A DNA stretch of 11,264 nucleotides from CAIOSQ01 sp044359885 (lineage in GTDB: Bacteria > Pseudomonadota > Alphaproteobacteria > CACIAM-22H2), in contig JBIKLI010000126.1 of the NCBI GenBank assembly GCA_044359885.1, positions 1 through 11,264 of the forward strand, read 5' to 3'. Under the pieces are notes generated by a model that worked only from the letters and a program-made list of their open reading frames with translations, did no database searches and was not told where the DNA came from. This document shows, piece after piece, positions 1 through 6,703 of this stretch. The stretch's first letter is position 1, and every line of letters begins with the position of its first letter. Both the position numbers and the translations under genes were made by a program.

Positions 1-1
1 C

Positions 2-511
2 GTCCCGGATCGTGCCGGCGCGCGGCGCCTGCTGCGCCGGGCCTTCCAGCTCGCGCGCGCCCTGCCGAGCGGTCCGCTCGAGGCCTTCCAGAAGGAGATC
101 GCCGCGGCGCCACTTGGCGGCACGGAGATCCAGCGCCTCGCGGTCCAGCGCATCGGCCAGGGCCATTTCCGCGCGGCGCTCATGGAGTTCTGGAACGGTC
201 GCTGCGCCATCTCGGGTCTCGACATGCCGGAGCTGCTGCGCGCCAGCCACGCCCGACCCTGGGCCGATTGCGACACCGACGCCGACCGCCTCGACGTTTT
301 CAACGGCCTGCTGCTGGCGGCGCATCTCGACGCCGCCTTCGACAGCGGCCTGATCGCGATCGCGCCCGACGGCGCGGTCATGACGTCGAGCCGCCTGTCC
401 CCGTCTGCACTCGCGGCGCTCGGCCTTTCCAGGCCGCGCCAGATCACCGGCCTCCTGCCGGGACACCAGCTGTTCCTTTCCTGGCATCGGGCCTGCGTAT
501 GGAAAGCCTAG
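2..511 (+). CDS. HNH endonuclease, C-terminal part (5' end cut by window edge)
   Basis: The reading frame is open from base 2 to a TAG stop, giving 169 residues without a visible start, so the N-terminus lies to the left of the window. Residues 48-70 (AVQRIGQGHFRAALMEFWNG then RCA) followed by SG match the entry to the HNH domain of the HNH_2 type (PF13391-like). The core follows: an ASH-x-x-PW motif (His83), RLDVFNGLLL (Asn101) and AAHLDAAFDSGLI (His108), which are the expected metal-binding and catalytic positions. The C-terminus ends in an HR-containing segment (residues 162-163), also usual for these proteins. The family cuts DNA and is often found in restriction-like or mobile-DNA contexts, but the target is unknown here. 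The gene converges on the kinase gene, separated by 215 bp that contain a hairpin terminator. The family call is firm; the biological role is not. Confidence 0.85.
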   Translation, partial: VPDRAGARRLLRRAFQLARALPSGPLEAFQKEIAAAPLGGTEIQRLAVQRIGQGHFRAALMEFWNGRCAISGLDMPELLRASHARPWADCDTDADRLDVFNGLLLAAHLDAAFDSGLIAIAPDGAVMTSSRLSPSALAALGLSRPRQITGLLPGHQLFLSWHRACVWKA

Positions 512-657
512 AAATAGCGGATGGATCCTGCCCCGGTCTGTTTCTCGAAAGCTCCTGAATCGGCGGGACTGTGAACCGGAGCTCAGACCCCTTGGACCCC
601 GTGCCAACGCCGAGGCGATGACCCTGCACTTGTGACAAGGCTCTCCGGGTCAGAGAC

Positions 658-710
658 ACCCCCGGCGCCGTCGGGCCGAACCTTTCGCGGCCGGCGGTCC
701 GGGGGTTTCT
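658..710. terminator. Hairpin terminator between convergent HNH and kinase genes
   Basis: An 8-bp perfect stem pairs ACCCCCGG (658-665) with CCGGGGGT (699-706). It continues inward, after a 2-nt bulge, as CGCCG (666-670) with CGGCG (692-696). On the plus strand the stem is followed by TTTCT, a short T-rich tail, and the minus strand reads TGTCTCT after the stem. The position, about 20 bp past the kinase stop and 147 bp past the HNH stop, suits a bidirectional intrinsic terminator. The T tract is short, so termination efficiency is uncertain. The rest of the gap (512-657) shows no gene or other clear signal. Confidence 0.6.
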
Positions 711-726
711 GCGCTGGAGGGAGTTT

Positions 727-2244
727 CTATACGGGCTGCGACGCGGCGTCGGTGGCCGGCAGGGACACCACCGCGCGCGTGCCGCCGTCGTCGGTCGCCT
801 CCAGGCTCGCCGATCCCCGCATGGCCGCGGCCAGCCGGCCGACGACGCGCAGCCCGATGCCTGCGGCCCGGCCGGCCGGATCGGATCGCGTGCCGGTCGA
901 GCCGAGGCCGGTGCCGGTATCCTCGATCACGATCCGGACCCACGTGCCGTCGCGATAGGCGTCCAGGGTCACGAGCCCGCCCTGAGGCGTGTGCCGGATC
1001 GCGTTGCTCAGAAGATTGGCCACGATCTGGCGCAGCCATCGGGCATCGGCGCGCGCGGCGACCGCCGGCGTCGGAGGCGTGGACGAGCGCAGCACGACGC
1101 CCTGTCTCCAGGCAGCGGCCCCGAAACGCGCGATCATCTCCTCCATCATCCCGGCCAGCGGCACCTCTTCCGGCGACAGCGTGGATTCGATCGACTCCAG
1201 CCGAGCCATGTCCAGGAGATCGCTGAGCAGGCGGTGGAGGTCCTCGATCTGACGCAGCATCACCTCCGCCTGCGCGGCGCTGGCCGCGTCGCGGGCGAGA
1301 AGTTCGGCATGGCCGCGCAGGACCGCGAGCGGCGTGCGCAGTTCATGCGACAGCGAAGCGACCAGCTCGCGCTGCGCGTCGACCAGCCGCGCGCGCTCGG
1401 CGAGCGTCTGCGCCAGCCGGTCCTGCATGCGGTTGAAGTCGGCGGCGAGCTGCGCCACCTCGGCCGGGGCCTCGACCGCGACGCGGCGCGACGCGTCGCG
1501 CTCGGCCGCGGCAAGCCGGACAGCCGCGGCGAGCCGCTCGACCGGCGCGCTCAGCCGCGCCGCGCTGCGATCGGCGAACCAGCGCCGCAGCCCGAACAGG
1601 AACAGCCCGGCGAAGCCTGCGACGACGACGGCGCTCGCCGCGAACCCGATCCCGACCAGGGCCGCGATGTCGGACGGCGCGAGGCGGAAATCGGGGCTGG
1701 CCAGCGCCGCGACGCGCTGCGCGTCGAGCCGCACGAGCAGCACGGGCCAGGCCTCCGGGGCCGCGTCGGCGCGCGTGGCGTCGGCGGCGAGCCGCCGCGT
1801 GTCGCCGATCGCCAGCCCCTCGATCGCCGCCTGCCAGCGCGCCGGCGCCGGACCGAGCGGTCGGCCGTCCGCGAAATCGATCCGCTGCCCGCCAGCGACG
1901 ACGCAGAGCATGTCCGCGAGCGCCACGCGGCGGCCATCGGGCGTGCGCGCATGGGCGGCCGTGGGGCCGGTCTGCGGCTCGATCTCCATGCCCAGCCGGT
2001 GGGCGACGAGCCAGCGCGTCAAGCCGGGCCATTGGGCCGGCGTCGCGCCGCGCAGGATCTCGCCCAGATGCTCGGCCGCGACCTCGTCGAGCGGGTTCGC
2101 CGACTGGATCCGCAGCCACGCATACTGGGCGACGATCAGCAGGCTGATCAGCGTGGCGGCGGCAAGCGCCATCGCCAGCACCGGGCGCATCTGCGCGCGC
2201 AGCATCTCGGCCCGGATGCTGGGCAGGGGGCGACCGCCGCCCAT
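727..2244 (-). CDS. Membrane-bound sensor histidine kinase (HisKA type)
   Basis: This 505-residue inner-membrane sensor should autophosphorylate and pass phosphate to the regulator encoded just upstream. In order: a transmembrane helix near residues 22-43; a periplasmic sensor region of about 145 residues (roughly 46-193) that I cannot assign to a family; a second helix near 194-219; a HAMP linker (about 220-275); a HisKA domain with LSHELRTPL (phospho-acceptor His300); and a HATPase_c domain with N box NLLSNAIRHTP (410-420), G1 box EDTGTGLG (441-448) and G2 box GIGL (462-465). The ATP lid between the G boxes is short and lacks a recognisable F box. I chose the ATG at 2244, 11 bp after the regulator's stop and shortly before the first helix. 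The ribosome site there is weak, and an in-frame GTG or TTG slightly upstream is possible. The open frame runs on to 3234, but that part is antisense-frame noise over the regulator. The signal sensed is unknown. Confidence 0.9.
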   Translation of the reverse strand: MGGGRPLPSIRAEMLRAQMRPVLAMALAAATLISLLIVAQYAWLRIQSANPLDEVAAEHLGEILRGATPAQWPGLTRWLVAHRLGMEIEPQTGPTAAHARTPDGRRVALADMLCVVAGGQRIDFADGRPLGPAPARWQAAIEGLAIGDTRRLAADATRADAAPEAWPVLLVRLDAQRVAALASPDFRLAPSDIAALVGIGFAASAVVVAGFAGLFLFGLRRWFADRSAARLSAPVERLAAAVRLAAAERDASRRVAVEAPAEVAQLAADFNRMQDRLAQTLAERARLVDAQRELVASLSHELRTPLAVLRGHAELLARDAASAAQAEVMLRQIEDLHRLLSDLLDMARLESIESTLSPEEVPLAGMMEEMIARFGAAAWRQGVVLRSSTPPTPAVAARADARWLRQIVANLLSNAIRHTPQGGLVTLDAYRDGTWVRIVIEDTGTGLGSTGTRSDPAGRAAGIGLRVVGRLAAAMRGSASLEATDDGGTRAVVSLPATDAASQPV

Positions 2245-2255
2245 GCCGGCCACCG

Positions 2256-2975
2256 TCAACGTCCCTTCGGATGCAGCCGGTAGCCGAGGCCGCGGACCGC
2301 CTCGATCGCGTGCGCCACCGCGCTGTCGCGGCCCAGACGCTCGCGCAGACGCATGACGCATGTGTCGACCGAGCGGTCCAGGCCGTCGTAATCGCGGCCC
2401 CAGACCTCCTGCAGCAGCCATTCGCGCGTCAGCACGCGACCGCTCGCCTTCGCGAGACATGCCAGAAGGTCGAATTCGCGCGACGACAGCGTGCACGCGG
2501 CGCCCGCGACGCGCACGAGCCGGCGCGCGACGTCGATCTCGCAGTCGAGAACGCGCAGGACCGCATCGTCTCCGTCCGGCGCGGGACCTATGACGGCTGC
2601 GGCCTCGCGCGGCGCATGCCGCCGCAGCAGCGCCGCCACCCGGGCGCTCAGCTCGCGCAGGCTGAAGGGCTTCACGACATAGTCGTCGGCGCCGAGTTCG
2701 AGCCCGGCGACGCGGTCGGCTTCGCCGTCGCGTGCGCTGAGCAGCAGGATCGGCGCGGCGAAGCCCGTCGCGCGCAGGCGGCGCAGCACCTCGATGCCGT
2801 TGAGCGCCGGCAGCATCACGTCCAGAACCACCAGATCCGGCTTCCAGGCGCCGCAAAGGGCAAGGCCGCGCTCGCCGTCCTGGGCCGTGCGCACGTCGTA
2901 GGCGAGCTGGCGGAGTTCGTCGCGCACCAGAGCGACCACCTCCGGCGAATCCTCGATGACCGCGATGCGCGGCAT
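2256..2975 (-). CDS. OmpR/PhoB-family response regulator
   Basis: This 239-residue cytoplasmic transcription factor is the partner of the downstream kinase. The N-terminal receiver domain (about residues 2-118) has the acidic pair Glu8-Asp9, phospho-acceptor Asp52 in VVLDVMLP, Ser80 in LLLSARD and Lys102 in YVVKPFS. The C-terminal winged helix (about 140-235) has SSREFDLLACLA, the recognition-helix region RSVDTCVMRLRERLG and the closing wing VRGLGYRL, all typical of the Trans_reg_C domain. The start is the ATG at 2975, because GAGGGA lies 5-6 bases before it and the receiver beta-strand (RIAVIED) begins at once. The open frame extends to 3578, but that extension has no domain and would overlap divergent genes. 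The regulator precedes the kinase with an 11-bp gap, so the two form one operon. Divergent envelope genes are candidate targets, by inference only. Confidence 0.95.
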   Translation of the reverse strand: MPRIAVIEDSPEVVALVRDELRQLAYDVRTAQDGERGLALCGAWKPDLVVLDVMLPALNGIEVLRRLRATGFAAPILLLSARDGEADRVAGLELGADDYVVKPFSLRELSARVAALLRRHAPREAAAVIGPAPDGDDAVLRVLDCEIDVARRLVRVAGAACTLSSREFDLLACLAKASGRVLTREWLLQEVWGRDYDGLDRSVDTCVMRLRERLGRDSAVAHAIEAVRGLGYRLHPKGR

Positions 2976-3039
2976 GGCGTTCCCTCGCGCCCCGTCCGGG
3001 CCCGTCCGGCGCGTACCGGAAGCGATGACGCCGCGACCC

Positions 3040-3073
3040 CGATACAAGGACGTTACCATTTCCATACCGTCCT
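3040..3073. promoter_or_regulatory. AT-rich inverted repeat in the divergent intergenic region
   Basis: The 270-bp gap between the regulator and the secreted-protein gene is GC-rich except around 3040-3067. There AGGACG (3047-3052) and CGTCCT (3068-3073) form an inverted repeat with a 15-bp spacer, and two further inner bases also match. A lowered-GC island with a palindrome between divergent genes is where promoters and a response-regulator operator are expected. I cannot assign -35 and -10 boxes with confidence on either strand. OmpR-family proteins more often bind tandem direct repeats, so this palindrome may instead serve another regulator. Confidence 0.35.
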
Positions 3074-3143
3074 GCCATCGCGCCGTGACCGACGCCGCCG
3101 AGGCTGCGCGGCATGCAGAGTTCAGCCCGCGATGGCGTGCGAT

Positions 3144-3159
3144 GCCGCCCCAGGGCGGC
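3144..3159. repeat. Short GC-rich palindrome upstream of the secreted-protein gene
   Basis: GCCGCCC (3144-3150) and GGGCGGC (3153-3159) are perfect 7-bp inverted arms separated by CA. The site lies about 87 bp before the start codon at 3246, so it could be an operator or a hairpin in the 5' untranslated region. Such palindromes also arise by chance in DNA this GC-rich. Confidence 0.3.
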
Positions 3160-3245
3160 GGATCCGGTCGCCAGATGTCGCGCCCCGGCGGGGACCGTCG
3201 CGAACGCCGCCGGCGCACGGACCCTTGCGACCACGAGGAGCCGCC

Positions 3246-3665
3246 ATGTCCATCAAGATCAGATCCGTCTTCGTCCTTGCCATCGCGCTCGGCGCCGCGT
3301 GCGCCTGTGCCGGCGAGCCACCCGGCATTCCGCCGGCCGGCGTCGCCCCGCTCAGGGCCGACGATCTGCGCCGCCTGACCGGGCGCGCCGTCGCCGAAGG
3401 GCGGGTGTTCGACGATGCGAATGACGGCGGCCTCACCTTCGCCCTGCGTTCCGGCGGCCAGATGTCCGTCACCAGCCGCTTCTTCGCGACCCGGCCCATT
3501 CAGGGCGGCTGGCGCGTCGACGCCGCGGCCAGCCTGCTGTGCACGCGCATCGAGTCCGACCCGGAGGTCTGCGCGCATGTCTACCGGCTGCCAGGACGGG
3601 CCGACGCCTACTATTTCGACGCCGATGGCGGCTCGCAGCTCGCCAACACGTTCCAGATGCGCTGA
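3246..3665 (+). CDS. Small secreted protein of unknown function
   Basis: The gene encodes 139 residues. The start at 3246 is supported by a good ribosome site (GAGGAG, 5 bases upstream) and by an N-terminal signal peptide: basic MSIKIR, a hydrophobic stretch at 8-18 (FVLAIALGAAC) and likely cleavage after ACA (around residue 22). The mature part has GGWR (87-90), then Cys99 and Cys109, followed by VYRLPGRADAYYF (112-124). The two cysteines could form a disulfide in the periplasm. The W...LC...C..VYR...YYF spacing reminds me of small DUF995-like exported proteins, but I cannot confirm membership. The Cys19/Cys21 region does not make a convincing lipobox. The gene lies divergent to the response regulator and 53 bp before an outer-membrane protein gene, probably in the same transcript, which suggests an envelope role. 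No enzymatic motif is visible. Confidence 0.8.
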   Translation: MSIKIRSVFVLAIALGAACACAGEPPGIPPAGVAPLRADDLRRLTGRAVAEGRVFDDANDGGLTFALRSGGQMSVTSRFFATRPIQGGWRVDAAASLLCTRIESDPEVCAHVYRLPGRADAYYFDADGGSQLANTFQMR

Positions 3666-3718
3666 CGCGCGTCCAGCGTTCCGATCCTTCCAATCGCCTG
3701 TCGCGAGGTCACGATCCG

Positions 3719-4330
3719 ATGAATGCCCGGAACATCCTGCTGGCGGCGGCCGCCGCGATGCCGATCCTGTCCGCCGAGGCCGGTGCGCAGAGCGCGCCGG
3801 TCCGCGATCACTATGTCGGCGCCACGCTCGGGGCGCTGCTGGTCCGGCCCGAGGGCGTGGGCGGCACCGATGCCACCCGGGAGGCGTCCGCGCGCGGGAG
3901 CCTCGGTCTCTTCGCCGGCACCCGGCTCGGGTCGCTTCCGGTCGGTGCGGGCTGGCCGGTCTTCGCCGAGATCGGCTTCCAGGAGGTCGCGCGCCATACC
4001 GTTCCCTACAGGACGGGCAGCGGCACGTCGGACCTGACGGCGAGCGGACAGAGCGTCTATGCGGCGGTCAAGATCGATTTCTGGACCCCCGGCAATTTCG
4101 CCCTCTACGGGAAGCTGGGCGTGGCGCATACGTCGATCAAGGCCTCGACCCGTCCGGGGCAGCCGGCCATCCAGGCCGGCGGCGAGGCCGTCGGGGCGAT
4201 ATGGGCGCTTGGCGTCCAGTACGATTTCCCCGGCGGCGTCGGCCTGCGGGCCGAGTGGATCGGCTTCGAAGACGCCTCGCCGCGATCTTCGGCCGGGGGG
4301 CTGAGTGCGGGACTCGCCTATCGCTTCTGA
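3719..4330 (+). CDS. Outer-membrane beta-barrel protein (OmpA-like/OMP_b-brl fold)
   Basis: The gene encodes 203 residues. A signal peptide (residues 1-23, ending AGA before QS) precedes a mature chain with alternating hydrophobic/polar strands separated by Gly/Asn/Asp-rich turns, for example YVGATLGALL, VFAEIGFQEV, SVYAAVKIDF, FALYGKLGVAHT, AIWALGVQYDF and LRAEWIGFED. The last strand ends in AGLAYRF, and a C-terminal phenylalanine after an aromatic/hydrophobic pattern is the usual recognition signal for the BAM assembly machinery. The length and strand count fit an eight-stranded small barrel. The start was chosen at 3719 because the signal peptide begins there; GAGG lies about 10 bases upstream, a little far. 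No OmpA peptidoglycan-binding domain follows, so this is a stand-alone barrel. Function (structural, adhesion or small pore) is unknown. The gene is 53 bp downstream of the secreted-protein gene and probably co-transcribed with it. Confidence 0.82.
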   Translation: MNARNILLAAAAAMPILSAEAGAQSAPVRDHYVGATLGALLVRPEGVGGTDATREASARGSLGLFAGTRLGSLPVGAGWPVFAEIGFQEVARHTVPYRTGSGTSDLTASGQSVYAAVKIDFWTPGNFALYGKLGVAHTSIKASTRPGQPAIQAGGEAVGAIWALGVQYDFPGGVGLRAEWIGFEDASPRSSAGGLSAGLAYRF

Positions 4331-4357
4331 ACGACGGAGCTCTCCAGCGCAGAAACT

Positions 4358-4400
4358 CCCCGGCGCCGTCCGGTCCGGTCCTGCGGCGGCGGTGCCGGGG
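4358..4400 (+). terminator. GC-rich hairpin after the outer-membrane protein gene
   Basis: CCCCGGCGCCG (4358-4368) pairs with CGGTGCCGGGG (4390-4400) over 11 bp with one G-U pair and a 21-nt loop. It begins 28 bp after the stop of the barrel gene. It could end that transcript, but no T tract follows, so it may be Rho-dependent or only an mRNA-stabilising hairpin. Confidence 0.35.
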
Positions 4401-4406
4401 GGGTGT

Positions 4407-4416
4407 GCACCGGTGC
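4407..4416. repeat. Perfect 10-bp palindrome next to the aapJ promoter candidate
   Basis: GCACCGGTGC is its own reverse complement. It ends 7 bp before the candidate -35 box at 4424, a position suited to a regulator-binding site. With one copy and no known matching regulator this is only suggestive. Confidence 0.25.
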
Positions 4417-4423
4417 TGGTTTC

Positions 4424-4452
4424 TTGCCACGGCGGATCTGGGGCGCCACTAT
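4424..4452 (+). promoter_or_regulatory. Candidate sigma-70 promoter for aapJQM
   Basis: CTTGCCA gives a -35 hexamer TTGCCA (4424-4429, five of six matches to TTGACA, with the preceding C favoured in Alphaproteobacteria). After 17 bp comes CACTAT (4447-4452), a weak -10 box. Transcription would start near 4459, leaving a leader of about 46 nt before the aapJ ATG. This is a pattern match by eye. Confidence 0.4.
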
Positions 4453-4505
4453 CCGCGATCTGTGAGGTGGATCCTGGGGTCCGCCATCGATCGAGGGGTA
4501 TCCAT

Positions 4506-5537
4506 ATGTTCCGTCGCCTCGCGGCCTCGGCCGCGCTCGTTCTTTCCTTCGCCGGCGCCGCCGGCGCGCAGCAGCTGGCGCCCAGCCCGACGATCGACGC
4601 CATCCGCGCGCGCGGGCATCTGGAATGCGGCGTCCATCTCGGTCTGCCCGGCTTCTCCTTCGCCAACGACCGCGGCGTGTGGGAGGGCATCGACGTCGAT
4701 TTCTGCAAGGCGCTGGCCGCCGCCCTTCTGGGCGACTCGACCAAGGTCAAGTACACGCCGACCTCGGTGCAGCAGCGCTGGCCGATCCTGCAGTCCGGGC
4801 AGGTCGACCTGCTGTCGCGCAACACGACCATCACCTTCTCGCGCAACGTCTCGCTGGGGGTGAACTTCCTGGGGATCAATTTCTACGAGGGCCAGACCTT
4901 CGTCGTGCGCAAGAAGGCCGGGATCACCAAGCCCGACCAGATGGACGGGGCGACGATCTGCGTCGCCGCGGGCTCGACCGAAGAGAAGCAGGCGACGGAC
5001 TGGTTCGCCGAGCGGCGCAAGCGCGTGACGATCGTCAACTTCCAGCGCAACGACGACGCCATCGCCGCCTACGACGCGGAGCGCTGCGACGCCTACACCG
5101 CCGGGTTCGGCGCGCTGGCAGGCCAGCGCTCGAAGCTGAAGGCGCCGGACGACCATGTCATCCTGACCGAGCTGATCTCCAACGACCCGCAGGGTCCGAC
5201 GGTGCGCTGGGGCGACGAGCGCTGGCAGGCGGTCGTGCGCTGGACGCTCAACGGCATGATCGCCGCCGAGGCGCTCGGGATCACCTCGGCCAATGTCGAC
5301 GAGCTGCGCCGCACCTCCACCAACGCCGAGGTCCGGCGCATCCTGGGCGTCGAAGGCAATTTCGGCCAGATGCTCGGCCTGTCCAACGACTGGCTCTACA
5401 ACGCCATCAAGCAGGTCGGGAACTACGGCGAAAGCTACGAGCGCACGGTCGGCATGGCTTCGCCGCTGAAGCTGCCGCGCGGTCCCAACCAGCTCTGGAC
5501 CAAGGGCGGGCTGCTCTTCACCCCGCCGTTCCAATGA
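4506..5537 (+). CDS. aapJ: General L-amino-acid ABC transporter, periplasmic binding protein
   Basis: The gene encodes 343 residues. It captures amino acids in the periplasm and delivers them to the AapQ/AapM permease pair. A signal peptide (1-21, cleaved after AGA) is followed by an SBP_bac_3 fold. Signature stretches of the AapJ/BztA group are LECGVHLGLPGFSF (39-52), GIDVDFCKALAA (61-72), LQSGQVDLLSRNTT (95-108), LGVNFLGINFYEGQ (117-130), TICVAAGST (150-158), AAYDAERCDAYT (187-198) and NDWLYNAIKQVGNYGE (294-309). Cys41, Cys67, Cys152 and Cys194 sit at positions I recall as conserved in this group and could form disulfides. Length matches the family (about 340). The start at 4506 has GAGGGG 7 bases upstream. 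The gene overlaps aapQ by 4 bp (ATGA). The Aap/Bzt family has broad specificity for acidic and other L-amino acids; the actual substrate here is not readable from sequence. Confidence 0.92.
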   Translation: MFRRLAASAALVLSFAGAAGAQQLAPSPTIDAIRARGHLECGVHLGLPGFSFANDRGVWEGIDVDFCKALAAALLGDSTKVKYTPTSVQQRWPILQSGQVDLLSRNTTITFSRNVSLGVNFLGINFYEGQTFVVRKKAGITKPDQMDGATICVAAGSTEEKQATDWFAERRKRVTIVNFQRNDDAIAAYDAERCDAYTAGFGALAGQRSKLKAPDDHVILTELISNDPQGPTVRWGDERWQAVVRWTLNGMIAAEALGITSANVDELRRTSTNAEVRRILGVEGNFGQMLGLSNDWLYNAIKQVGNYGESYERTVGMASPLKLPRGPNQLWTKGGLLFTPPFQ

Positions 5538-6703
5538 GCGCTGGCGCCGTCTGGCGCCGGCTTCACGACGCCCGCGTCCGCGCCTGGATCTCCCAGGCCG
5601 CGGTCGCGGGCGCGCTGTTCGCGACGATCTGGTACTTCGTCGCCAACGCCTCCGAGAACATGGTCAAGGCCGGCATCGCCTCCGGCTTCGACTTCCTGTG
5701 GCGGACCTCGGGCATCGACGTCCCCTTCCGGATCGTCGACTACTCGCCGCAGGGCGACATCCTCGATCTGCTCTGGGTGGGCGTCGCCAACACGCTGCTG
5801 GTCTCGCTTCTGGGCATGGTCTTCGCGACCATCCTCGGCTTCCTGATCGGGGTCGCGCGGCTGTCCGGCAATCTCCTGCTGCGCAGCCTGGCCGGCTTCT
5901 ATGTCGAGTTCGTGCGGAACATCCCGCTGCTGCTCTTCGTCTTCTTCTGGTATTTCGGCGTCATCCGGGCGCTGCCGCCGCCGCGCGGCTCGTGGGATCT
6001 GGGCGGGGTCGCCTTCCTCAACAATCGCGGGCTCTACGTGCCCGCGCCGCAGGACGCCTCGGTGTTCGCCGCCCTGCCGCTGGTCGTAGCGCTCGCGGCC
6101 GCGGCGTTCCTTCTGCTGCGGCGCTGGGCGCGCGCGCGCCAGACGGCGACGGGCGCGGCCTTTCCGGTGTGGCTCGCGGGACTGGTGCTGCTGGCGGCGG
6201 TGCCGCTGGCGGCCCTGATCGTCGCCGCCGCCGCCACGCCCTGGGACCTGCCGGCGCTGCGCGGCTTCAATTTCCGCGGCGGTTTCGTGCTGATCCCGGA
6301 ATTCGTGGCGCTGTTCGCCGCCCTCGTGACCTATACCGCGGGCTTCGTCGCCGAGGTCGTGCGCGGCGGCATCCTCGCCGTCGGCAAGGGCCAGAAGGAG
6401 GCCGCGTCCTCGCTGGGCCTGACGCCGGGCCAGCGGCTGCGCCTGATCGTCATCCCGCAGGCGCTGCGGGTGATGGTGCCGCCGATGACCAGCCAGTATC
6501 TCAACCTGCTCAAGAACTCGTCCTTCGGCGCGGCGATCGCCTATCCCGAGATCGTCAGCGTGTTCATGGGCTCGGCGCTGAACGCGACCGGCCAGGCGAT
6601 CGAGATCATCGCCATCACGCTCGCCATCTATCTGTCGATCGGGCTCGCCGTCTCGGCGTTCATGAACTGGTACAACGCGCGCATCGCGCTGGTGACGCGA
6701 TGA
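5534..6703 (+). CDS. aapQ: General L-amino-acid ABC transporter, permease AapQ
   Basis: The gene encodes 389 residues forming one of the two inner-membrane channel subunits. The N-terminal helix near 20-38 is followed by a loop, then helices near 82-108 (WVGVANTLLVSLLGMVFATI), 125-146, 177-196, 212-234, 250-275 and 352-379. The permease motif is E289AASSLGLTPGQRLRLIVIPQA (289-310), the EAA loop that docks on an ATPase subunit. GFVAEVVRGGI (270-280) is the usual sequence before it in polar-amino-acid permeases. The insert between the first helices and the core, plus the length near 390, fits AapQ/BztB rather than short HisM-type permeases. Translation starts at the ATG inside the aapJ stop (ATGA), which implies translational coupling, and the gene overlaps aapM in the same way. 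The intact EAA loop means an ATPase partner is required, yet none is encoded nearby. Confidence 0.92.
   Translation: MSAGAVWRRLHDARVRAWISQAAVAGALFATIWYFVANASENMVKAGIASGFDFLWRTSGIDVPFRIVDYSPQGDILDLLWVGVANTLLVSLLGMVFATILGFLIGVARLSGNLLLRSLAGFYVEFVRNIPLLLFVFFWYFGVIRALPPPRGSWDLGGVAFLNNRGLYVPAPQDASVFAALPLVVALAAAAFLLLRRWARARQTATGAAFPVWLAGLVLLAAVPLAALIVAAAATPWDLPALRGFNFRGGFVLIPEFVALFAALVTYTAGFVAEVVRGGILAVGKGQKEAASSLGLTPGQRLRLIVIPQALRVMVPPMTSQYLNLLKNSSFGAAIAYPEIVSVFMGSALNATGQAIEIIAITLAIYLSIGLAVSAFMNWYNARIALVTR

Noticed and set aside
991..2283. A 430-codon plus-strand ORF antisense to the kinase.
   Set aside because: It is rich in Arg, Gln and Asp with no family motif, and the opposite strand encodes a complete HAMP-HisKA-HATPase protein.
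2245..3234. An open minus-strand extension of the kinase frame, giving an 835-residue ORF.
   Set aside because: It overlaps the response regulator in another frame, contains only Arg/Ala/Gly-rich low-complexity sequence and no domain; stop-poor GC-rich DNA explains it.
2271..3245. A 325-codon open stretch in frame before the secreted-protein gene.
   Set aside because: It is antisense to the regulator, low in complexity, and would bury the signal peptide that begins at 3246.
3246..3311. A lipoprotein signal in the small secreted protein (Cys19 or Cys21).
   Set aside because: The residues before either cysteine do not fit the lipobox well; an ordinary signal-peptidase site (ACA before GE) is the better reading.
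2976..3578. An N-terminal extension of the response regulator frame to 440 residues.
   Set aside because: It runs over the divergent secreted-protein gene, has no domain, and the ATG at 2975 has a proper ribosome site and starts the receiver fold.
3415..4863. A 482-codon plus-strand ORF spanning the end of the secreted protein, the barrel gene and the start of aapJ.
   Set aside because: It is a shadow frame of three genes with recognisable signal peptides and folds.
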